Below, piece after piece: positions 6,717 through 12,014 of a stretch of DNA of 12,014 bases (positions are counted from its first letter, which is position 1; every line of letters starts with the position of its first letter). A program made the position numbers and the translations under genes. The notes below the pieces were generated by a model that was given only the letters and a program-made list of their open reading frames with translations, had not been told where the DNA came from and did no database searches. Source of the stretch: Atribacterota bacterium (GTDB lineage: Bacteria > Atribacterota > Phoenicimicrobiia > Phoenicimicrobiales > Stramentimicrobiaceae); NCBI GenBank assembly GCA_028696495.1, contig JAQVGY010000003.1, forward strand, positions 30,408-42,421, given 5' to 3'.

Positions 6717-6962
6717 ATGAAAAAAGGAATTCATCCTAAATATGGAAAAGCTAAAGTAGTCTGTGCCTGTGGAAATACTTTTGAAACTCAATCTACAAAA
6801 GAGTTAATCAGAGTAGAGGTATGTTCTGCATGCCATCCTTTCTATACCGGTGAACAGAAAATATTTGATTCTGCAGGTAGAGTGGAGAAGTTTCATAGAA
6901 GATATAAGATGGAACAGGAATTAGAAGAAGACAATAAAAGCCAGAGTGACAAAGAAGAATAA
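6717..6962 (+). CDS. rpmE: Ribosomal protein L31 (bL31), zinc-binding type
   Basis: Protein of the large ribosomal subunit that helps bridge the two subunits. The 81-residue product begins MKKGIHPKYGKAKVVCACGN. It has the four zinc cysteines of the C+ form, C16 and C18 (CAC) and C36 and C39 (CSACHPF), followed by FYTGEQK and the RVEKFHRRY ending. The C-terminal tail after residue 63 is long and strongly acidic (EQELEEDNKSQSDKEE). ATG 6717 is chosen because AAGGTG (6703-6708) lies 8 nt upstream and the family starts here; an in-frame TTG at 6678 would add 13 unrelated residues. With its own promoter, a long leader and terminators on both sides, it appears to be transcribed alone. The C+ form usually implies a zinc-replete ribosome. 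Confidence 0.96.
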   Translation: MKKGIHPKYGKAKVVCACGNTFETQSTKELIRVEVCSACHPFYTGEQKIFDSAGRVEKFHRRYKMEQELEEDNKSQSDKEE

Positions 6963-6995
6963 CTATTTTTTCCATTTGGCTATAGAATAAAGAAT

Positions 6996-7023
6996 AAAAA
7001 ACAGGGCAAAGGCTCTGTTTTTT
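6996..7023 (+). terminator. Intrinsic terminator of rpmE
   Basis: ACAGGGC (7001-7007) pairs with GGCTCTGT (7011/7012-7018), seven pairs with one G-U around a four-base loop. An A-run (6996-7001) and a T-run (7018-7023) flank it and extend the stem. This is a classic intrinsic terminator, 34 nt past the rpmE stop. Confidence 0.85.
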
Positions 7024-7069
7024 ATTATAATCTGTTTATTATAAAATTTATATAATGGAGGAAGGCAGA

Positions 7070-7663
7070 ATGCAGGAAGCCTGTTCCGGGGGAAGTATTG
7101 AAGTGATTTGTGGAAGCATGTTCAGTGGAAAAAGTGAGGAATTGATTAGAAGGGTTCGACGTGTACAGATCGCCCGAAAAAAAGTGCAGATATTTAAACC
7201 CCTGATAGATATACGTTATCAACCAAAATATGTCTATTCACATGATGGCAGTAAAATTGAAGCCACCTGCATTAAAAATGCGGTAGAAATCCTTGATGAG
7301 ATTGAACAGGATATTGAGGTTATAGCTATCGATGAAACACAATTTTTTGACCAAAAAATTGTGGAAGTTTGTCAGCTACTGGCAAATCAGGGCAAGAGAG
7401 TAATTGTAGCAGGGCTTGACCAGGATTTTCGAGGTGAACCCTTTGGTCCTATGCCTCAATTGTTAGCACTGGCTGAATATGTTGATAAACTCCACGCAAT
7501 TTGTATGGTTTGTGGAAAGCCGGGTACCAGAACTCAGAGGCTGATTAATGGTAAACCTGCAGACTACAATGACCCCATCATTTTAATTGGTGCCAAAGAA
7601 AAGTATGAAGCAAGATGCAGATTACACCATGAAGTCACCAATAAACCAGGACAGGGTAGTTAA
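7070..7663 (+). CDS. tdk: Thymidine kinase, type II
   Basis: Phosphorylates thymidine to dTMP with ATP for nucleotide salvage. The 197-residue product has the P-loop GSMFSGKS at 15-22, the catalytic DE pair in AIDETQFF (D88, E89), and the lasso-domain zinc ligands C145, C148 (CMVC), C183 and H186 (CRLH). It is therefore a complete, TK1-like enzyme, expected to be a dTTP-inhibited tetramer. The start is ATG 7070, with GGAGG (7057-7061) 8 nt upstream; the earlier in-frame ATG 7055 overlaps that site. A possible promoter -10, TATAAT at 7026-7031, lies just after the rpmE terminator but has no good -35. This is the first gene of a tight operon; thyX follows after 23 nt. Confidence 0.96.
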   Translation: MQEACSGGSIEVICGSMFSGKSEELIRRVRRVQIARKKVQIFKPLIDIRYQPKYVYSHDGSKIEATCIKNAVEILDEIEQDIEVIAIDETQFFDQKIVEVCQLLANQGKRVIVAGLDQDFRGEPFGPMPQLLALAEYVDKLHAICMVCGKPGTRTQRLINGKPADYNDPIILIGAKEKYEARCRLHHEVTNKPGQGS

Positions 7664-7686
7664 AAATATTAAGGAATATAATTAAT

Positions 7687-8370
7687 ATGAAGATTCAATT
7701 ATTAAACTTTACTCAGAACCCGGAAGAGACGGTTGCCCAGGCAGCCCGACTCTGTTATTCAGATAGAGGTATCGGCGAGTTAAAAAAAGCAACTGTGGGA
7801 GATAAATCTGATAGAATCATAAAAAAGATTATGGAATTAGGACATTATTCTGTCCTGGAACATGTTTCTTTTACCTTTGGAATTGAGGGGATTTCAAGGG
7901 TCACTTCACATCAGCTGGTCAGACACCGTATAGCCTCCTTTTCCCAGCAGAGTCAGAGATATGTAAAGGTAGGAGAAAAACAAGAATATATTATTCCGGA
8001 AAGTATTGAGAAAAATAAAAAAGAGTTACTGTTGAAATTCCGAAAACTTTCTCAGGCTTGTTTTTCTTTATACCATGAGATGTTAGCAGAAGGAATTCTT
8101 GCTGAAGATGCGAGGTATATCTTGCCACAGGCTATCATTACCAGTATTATCTTTACAGCAAATGCTCGTGAGCTAACTCATTTCTTTAGATTGAGATGCT
8201 GTAATAGGGCACAGTGGGAAATAAGAGAACTGGCAATTTCAATGTTGAAGCTGGTAAAGGAGATTGCTCCCAATATTTTTAAAGATGCCGGGCCTCCCTG
8301 TTTAACAGGTCCGTGTCCTGAAGGAGAAATGACCTGCGGCAGACCCTGGAGAAAAGAAAACGATTCTTAA
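7687..8370 (+). CDS. thyX: Flavin-dependent thymidylate synthase ThyX
   Basis: Makes dTMP from dUMP using methylene-tetrahydrofolate, FAD and NADPH. The signature RHRX7S is present as RHRIASFSQQS at 79-89, and GHYSVLEH at 52-59 supplies further active-site residues. The 227-residue length is normal. The C-terminus carries PPCLTGPCPEGEMTC with three cysteines (C205, C210, C217), a tail seen in other low-GC ThyX proteins. AAGGAA (7671-7676) lies 10 nt before the ATG. Its place right after tdk couples de novo and salvage routes to dTMP in one transcript. In many Firmicutes the order is tdk then prfA, so thyX looks inserted; the base composition does not differ visibly from its neighbours. Confidence 0.97.
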   Translation: MKIQLLNFTQNPEETVAQAARLCYSDRGIGELKKATVGDKSDRIIKKIMELGHYSVLEHVSFTFGIEGISRVTSHQLVRHRIASFSQQSQRYVKVGEKQEYIIPESIEKNKKELLLKFRKLSQACFSLYHEMLAEGILAEDARYILPQAIITSIIFTANARELTHFFRLRCCNRAQWEIRELAISMLKLVKEIAPNIFKDAGPPCLTGPCPEGEMTCGRPWRKENDS

Positions 8371-8396
8371 TAAGATTTTAAAAGGTTATGATTTAT

Positions 8397-9437
8397 ATGT
8401 TTGAAACATTGGAAGATATTGAAAAAGAATATAAGGATTTAAATAATGAGTTATCTCAGCCGAAAGTAATTGCCAATCATGAATTGTTTCAAAAATTAGC
8501 TAAAAGACATAGTGAGATTGCCAGGCTCGCTCAACTATATATTGAATACAAACAAATCGAACAGGAAATCCTGGAAAATGAACAGTTAAAAAAAGATGAG
8601 CATGACCCTGAATTAAATGAAATGATAAATGAAGAATTAGAATCACTCCATGAGAGAGAGGATAAGTTAAAAAATTCTATCCAGGAATTGTTAAATCCGG
8701 AAGACCCCAGGAACAAAAAAAACATCATTGTAGAGATTAGAGCCGGTGCGGGAGGAGAAGAGGCAGCACTCTTTGTAAGTGACCTGTACCGGATGTATTC
8801 TCGTTTTGCGGAAAGGAATCATTGGAAAGTAGAAGTGATGAATTCCAATCCCACTGGAATCGGAGGTTTGAAAGAAATTATATTTGGCATTTCTGGTAAA
8901 AATGTTTATGGTTCCCTAAAACAGGAGAGTGGAGTACATAGAGTACAGAGAATACCTGTAACTGAGGCGGGTGGCAGAATACATACCTCAACTGTCACTG
9001 TAGCTATTTTACCAGAAGCTGAAGAGATTGAAATGGAGATTGACCCCAATGACTTAAAGATTGACCGTTATCGTTCTACCGGTCCTGGGGGCCAGAGTGT
9101 TAATACCACCGATTCTGCTGTGAGAATTACCCATATTCCCACTGGAATGGTAGTTACCTGTCAGGATGAAAAATCTCAGCATAAGAATAAAGCTAAGGCT
9201 TTGAAGATATTGAGGGCACGTCTGCTGGATCGTTTACATCAGGAACAGGATAAAGAAATCGGACAACAGAGGAAAAAGCAGGTGGGAACCGGAGACCGAA
9301 GTGAACGAATCAGGACTTATAATTTCCCACAAAACCGTGTTACTGACCACCGAATTAATACAAATTTTCACAATTTGGAAGATATATTGGATGGCAACTT
9401 ATTTGAAATTATTCAAAATTTTAAGGACAAAATTTAA
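8397..9437 (+). CDS. prfA: Peptide chain release factor 1
   Basis: Recognises UAA and UAG in the ribosomal A site and triggers peptide release. The 346-residue product has a coiled N-terminal domain, the codon-reading tripeptide PVT at 187-189 (PxT type, marking RF1; RF2 has SPF), and the GGQ catalytic motif at 231-233 within STGPGGQSVNTTDSAVR. ATG 8397 is preferred: AAAGGT (8381-8386) lies 10 nt upstream, whereas the in-frame ATG 8388 is only 1 nt from that site. The stop codon directly abuts the ATG of prmC, whose product methylates the glutamine of GGQ, so the two are likely translationally coupled. Confidence 0.97.
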   Translation: MFETLEDIEKEYKDLNNELSQPKVIANHELFQKLAKRHSEIARLAQLYIEYKQIEQEILENEQLKKDEHDPELNEMINEELESLHEREDKLKNSIQELLNPEDPRNKKNIIVEIRAGAGGEEAALFVSDLYRMYSRFAERNHWKVEVMNSNPTGIGGLKEIIFGISGKNVYGSLKQESGVHRVQRIPVTEAGGRIHTSTVTVAILPEAEEIEMEIDPNDLKIDRYRSTGPGGQSVNTTDSAVRITHIPTGMVVTCQDEKSQHKNKAKALKILRARLLDRLHQEQDKEIGQQRKKQVGTGDRSERIRTYNFPQNRVTDHRINTNFHNLEDILDGNLFEIIQNFKDKI

Positions 9438-10376
9438 ATGTCTGCCCTTTTATTAAAAAAACCCGGAAAACAGATGAATGCAAAATGTATCGGAGAACTT
9501 CTCATCAAAGGTGAACTATTTTTAAAAGGAAACGGTATTATAGATGCCGAGCAGGAAGCTGTTCTGTTACTCAGCTATCTGTTGAGCAGGGAAAGAAGCT
9601 ATATTTATATAAACAGGAATATGCCTGTTCCTTCTATAAAGATAGAAAAGTTCAATCAATGGCTAAAGATGAGAAGTGGGGGAACCCCTCTACAGTATAT
9701 CACCGGCTTTCAAAATTTTATGGGATTAGAATTTGCAGTCACAAAAAAGGTCCTTATCCCGCGACCGGAAACAGAGTTATTAGTTGAGAAAGTCATACAG
9801 TTAATTGAGATGTTCCCTGAGAGAAAACAAATCTGTTTATTGGATATAGGCGTTGGCAGTGGAGTGATACCTATTACCATTTGCCACTATTTCAAAGATA
9901 AGAACAAAAATATTGATTTTCATGCAGTTGACATATCTTCAGAAGCCATCGGCCTGGCTTCCAGAAATGCCAGACGTCTCCATTGTCAGAACAATATTCA
10001 TTTTTTCCAGGGGAATCTCTTTCAACCTTTCCGGAGAAAGGAACAGTTTGGTTATTTTGATGGTATTATTTCCAATCCACCCTATATAAGTAAAAATGAA
10101 TGGGACAATTTACCAGATGAAATACGTCTCTTTGAACCAGCATTGGCATTGTTAGGTGGGGAAAAAGGTATTGATTTTTATAAAATAATAATAAAAGAAG
10201 CACCTGAATTTTTGAAACCCGGGGGTTTTTTGGCTTTAGAAATTGGTCATCAACAGAAAAATATTGTTTGCCGGTTAATAAACGATAATACCAATTTTCA
10301 GGAAGAAATTAAAACTTTCAGAGACTATTACCAGAATGATAGAGGTATTATCGCATTTAAGAGAGCCAGTTGCTAA
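9438..10376 (+). CDS. prmC: Release factor glutamine methyltransferase
   Basis: Transfers a methyl group from S-adenosylmethionine to the glutamine of the GGQ motif of release factors. The N-terminal substrate-binding helical domain includes GGTPLQYITG (81-90). The Rossmann methyltransferase domain follows, with RPETE at 109-113, SAM loop LLDIGVGSG at 134-142, acidic VDIS at 164-167 and the glutamine-binding NPPY at 213-216. At 312 residues it is somewhat longer than E. coli PrmC (about 277), mainly at the start: the first 12 residues look non-conserved, and an alternative start at ATG 9474 is possible. ATG 9438 is kept because AAGGA (9423-9427) lies 10 nt upstream. Confidence 0.95.
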   Translation: MSALLLKKPGKQMNAKCIGELLIKGELFLKGNGIIDAEQEAVLLLSYLLSRERSYIYINRNMPVPSIKIEKFNQWLKMRSGGTPLQYITGFQNFMGLEFAVTKKVLIPRPETELLVEKVIQLIEMFPERKQICLLDIGVGSGVIPITICHYFKDKNKNIDFHAVDISSEAIGLASRNARRLHCQNNIHFFQGNLFQPFRRKEQFGYFDGIISNPPYISKNEWDNLPDEIRLFEPALALLGGEKGIDFYKIIIKEAPEFLKPGGFLALEIGHQQKNIVCRLINDNTNFQEEIKTFRDYYQNDRGIIAFKRASC

Positions 10377-10380
10377 AATA

Positions 10381-10881
10381 ATGAGGAAAAAGTTGGATAA
10401 AAAAAATATTCTATTTGTTTGTGCCGGTAATACCTGTCGAAGTGTAATAGCTCAGGCCTTATTTCAAAAATTGAAAGAAGAGCTCTGTCCCGAATTGGAT
10501 TACTCTGCCGATTCAGCAGGTATTGCTGTTGACCATGGTATATCTGCAAGCAACGAGACTATTTTCTGTTTAGCGAAACAGGGAATAGATGTTACTACAC
10601 ATCAAGCCAAAATGGTTGATGCTCGCCTCCTCGAAAAATCTTCCCTTATTCTAACCATGACCAACCAGCAACTAAACTACCTGAAAGATAAATTTCCTCA
10701 TGCAAAGAATAAAATCTTTCTTTTCAAACCATTCAGTCATCAAAAAAAGTATATGAAGAATGATGAGATAGAAGACCCTTTCGGCAGAGGATTGAGTTTT
10801 TATGAAGACATTTGTCAATATTTAAAACAGGATATTAAAAAATTAATATTCCATTTAAGAGAGGATTTTAAATATGAATAG
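10381..10881 (+). CDS. ywlE: Low-molecular-weight protein phosphatase, YwlE-type (protein-arginine phosphatase)
   Basis: A 166-residue cysteine phosphatase of the LMW-PTP family. The P-loop CAGNTCRS is at 14-21 (nucleophile C14, R20), and the general-acid aspartate is D132 in the DPFG motif. The threonine at T18 (NTC) matches the residue that gives Bacillus YwlE its phospho-arginine preference; phosphotyrosine enzymes usually have Ile there. Arginine phosphatase activity is therefore inferred. The usual SP after the arginine is SV here. Placement before rpiB matches Bacillus ywlE-ywlF. The start is uncertain: ATG 10381 has only a weak, distant GAGAG, and TTG 10393 has AGGA 5 nt upstream; either keeps the whole domain. 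The gene begins 4 nt after prmC and overlaps rpiB by 8 nt. Confidence 0.88.
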   Translation: MRKKLDKKNILFVCAGNTCRSVIAQALFQKLKEELCPELDYSADSAGIAVDHGISASNETIFCLAKQGIDVTTHQAKMVDARLLEKSSLILTMTNQQLNYLKDKFPHAKNKIFLFKPFSHQKKYMKNDEIEDPFGRGLSFYEDICQYLKQDIKKLIFHLREDFKYE

Positions 10882-11332
10882 TATGAAAAAAATTGCTATT
10901 GCCAGTGACCATGGTGGATTTGCATTAAAGAATGATATTATCGATTATTTAAAGGAAAAATTGTATATTTATAAAGACTTTGGATGCTTTGACCCCAAAC
11001 CGGTGGACTATCCCGATTATGCCTTAAAAGTTGGAAAAGCTATTGTAAACGATGAATATCAATTAGGTATCCTTATCTGTGGAACCGGTATAGGCATGTC
11101 CCTTGCCGCCAATAAAATCAAAGGTATCAGGGCTGCTCTATGTCATGATACCTTTTCTGCCCGCATGGCAAAGGAACACAATAGAGCCAATATATTGACT
11201 ATGGGCGGAAGGGTAATAGCCAGAGGTCTTGCTCAAGAAATAGTAAAAGTTTGGTTAATGTCTGAATTCAGTCAGGAAACCCGTCATATTGTAAGACTGC
11301 AAAAAGTAGAAGATATATATGAGCCCTGTTAA
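10874..11332 (+). CDS. rpiB: Ribose 5-phosphate isomerase B
   Basis: Interconverts ribulose 5-phosphate and ribose 5-phosphate, feeding PRPP synthesis. The 152-residue product shows SDHGGFALK (11-19), the active-site cysteine C69 in ICGTGIGMS, and the CHDTFSARMAKEHNRAN segment (90-106) with H102 and N103. GAGGA (10861-10865) lies 8 nt before ATG 10874, so this start is preferred over ATG 10883. It overlaps the end of the phosphatase gene, indicating coupled translation. The related sugar isomerase LacAB family shares the fold, but the CGTGIGMS and DHGG motifs together with the neighbourhood favour RpiB. Confidence 0.95.
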   Translation: MNSMKKIAIASDHGGFALKNDIIDYLKEKLYIYKDFGCFDPKPVDYPDYALKVGKAIVNDEYQLGILICGTGIGMSLAANKIKGIRAALCHDTFSARMAKEHNRANILTMGGRVIARGLAQEIVKVWLMSEFSQETRHIVRLQKVEDIYEPC

Positions 11333-11407
11333 GGGAGTTAAAGTCAACTACAATAAAAAAATAGTTTAATAGAAAAAATGGGAATATCCATAATAGGAAA
11401 GTCAAAT

Positions 11408-11414
11408 AAGGAGG
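11408..11414 (+). promoter_or_regulatory. Strong Shine-Dalgarno of upp
   Basis: AAGGAGG, the full anti-16S complement, sits 7 nt before ATG 11422. It is the strongest ribosome binding site in the window. No convincing promoter or terminator was found in the 89-nt gap between rpiB and upp, so readthrough from rpiB is likely. Confidence 0.8.
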
Positions 11415-11421
11415 ATGTATT

Positions 11422-12014
11422 ATGGAAGATGTAATAATACTGAACCACCCCTTAATTCAGCATAAGCTGACATTGATTAGAGATAAAAAAACAGAGGTAA
11501 AAGATTTTAGAGAAATTGTAGAGGAATTATCTATTCTTATGGCTTATGAGGTAACCAGGGATATTCCCCTAAAAGATATCATAATTGAAACCCCAATTGC
11601 CAGAACTACCGGTAAGATAATTACCGGCAGGAAAATGGCTATTGTTGCCATATTACGGGCAGGTTTGGGAATGGTTGATGGAATACTGCGCCTGCTCCCA
11701 TCAGCAGAAGTTGGGCATGTGGGCATATATAGGGACCCCGACACATGGAAGCCGATAAGCTATTATGCCAAATTGCCACAGGATATGGCTCAAAAGGATG
11801 TCATTGTTGTTGACCCCATGCTGGCAACAGGGGGGACTGCAGTAGCAACAATTGAATATATTAGAAGGTTTTCTAAAACCAATATCAAATTTATGTGTCT
11901 GGTAGCGGCACCTGAAGGTATCAAAATGATAAGAGAACACTGTAAAGATATTACCATATATACCGCTACTGTTGACGAGGGGTTAAATGAACATGCCTAT
12001 ATAGTGCCTGGTTT
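11422..12014 (+). CDS. upp: Uracil phosphoribosyltransferase (3' partial)
   Basis: Converts uracil and PRPP to UMP for pyrimidine salvage. I translated 197 codons from ATG 11422. The protein opens MEDVIILNHPLIQHKLTLIR, typical of Upp. It has AILRAGLGMVDG near residues 75-86, the YRDP segment, and the PRPP-binding loop VVDPMLATGGTA near 129-140. It ends in HAYIVPG at the window edge, where family members have the uracil-binding YIVPGLGDAGDR. About a dozen C-terminal residues are missing because the window stops, not because the gene is broken. It follows rpiB by 89 nt; in Bacillus, glyA and ywlG lie between these genes and are absent here. Confidence 0.96.
   Translation, partial: MEDVIILNHPLIQHKLTLIRDKKTEVKDFREIVEELSILMAYEVTRDIPLKDIIIETPIARTTGKIITGRKMAIVAILRAGLGMVDGILRLLPSAEVGHVGIYRDPDTWKPISYYAKLPQDMAQKDVIVVDPMLATGGTAVATIEYIRRFSKTNIKFMCLVAAPEGIKMIREHCKDITIYTATVDEGLNEHAYIVPG

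Noticed and set aside
11324..11335. CCCT-GTTA-AGGG hairpin at the rpiB stop codon as a terminator
   Set aside because: Only a four-pair stem with no T-run after it; rpiB and upp are more likely cotranscribed.

Overview
This is a low-GC (roughly one-third G+C by eye), gene-dense bacterial chromosomal segment. All genes read left to right on the + strand. I see no insertion sequence, phage gene, tRNA, rRNA or CRISPR array. The order rho - rpmE - tdk - (thyX) - prfA - prmC - LMW phosphatase/ywlE - rpiB - upp is the housekeeping neighbourhood seen in Firmicutes and some deep-branching low-GC lineages. The proteins look divergent from well-known Clostridia or Bacilli, so an uncultured low-GC lineage such as Atribacterota is possible. 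That assignment is inference from gene order, composition and remembered sequence style; no marker here settles it.

Layout. 1-1425: the 3' part of a large unnamed protein with a HARE-HTH-like winged helix, a B3/EcoRII-N-like barrel, another winged helix and a nuclease-like domain that appears to have lost its catalytic residues. 1447-2082: a metallo-beta-lactamase-fold hydrolase, probably in the same operon. 2295-3899: pyrG (CTP synthase), with its own promoter candidates. 3949-4719: a MobA-like nucleotidyltransferase. 4720-5126: a 407-nt gap that looks like the rho promoter and leader (extended -10, C-over-G pyrimidine-rich tract, hairpin plus T-rich run). 5127-6380: rho, starting at TTG. 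6427-6455: intrinsic terminator, its T-tract running into the -35 box of a near-consensus promoter. 6489-6716: long structured leader. 6717-6962: rpmE, closed by a second terminator. 7070-11332: compact operon tdk, thyX, prfA, prmC, ywlE-like phosphatase, rpiB. 11422-12014: upp, cut by the window end about a dozen codons short.

Functionally the window joins pyrimidine supply (pyrG, upp, tdk, thyX), pentose phosphate isomerisation (rpiB), translation termination (prfA and its methylase prmC), transcription termination (rho) and a ribosomal protein (rpmE). The points most worth a second look are the degenerate nuclease-like DNA-binding protein at the left edge, the leaders of rho and rpmE, unusual substitutions in the glutaminase half of CTP synthase, and the arginine-phosphatase-type signature in the LMW phosphatase. 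I did not find a convincing new multi-gene system; most of the window is core metabolism and information processing.
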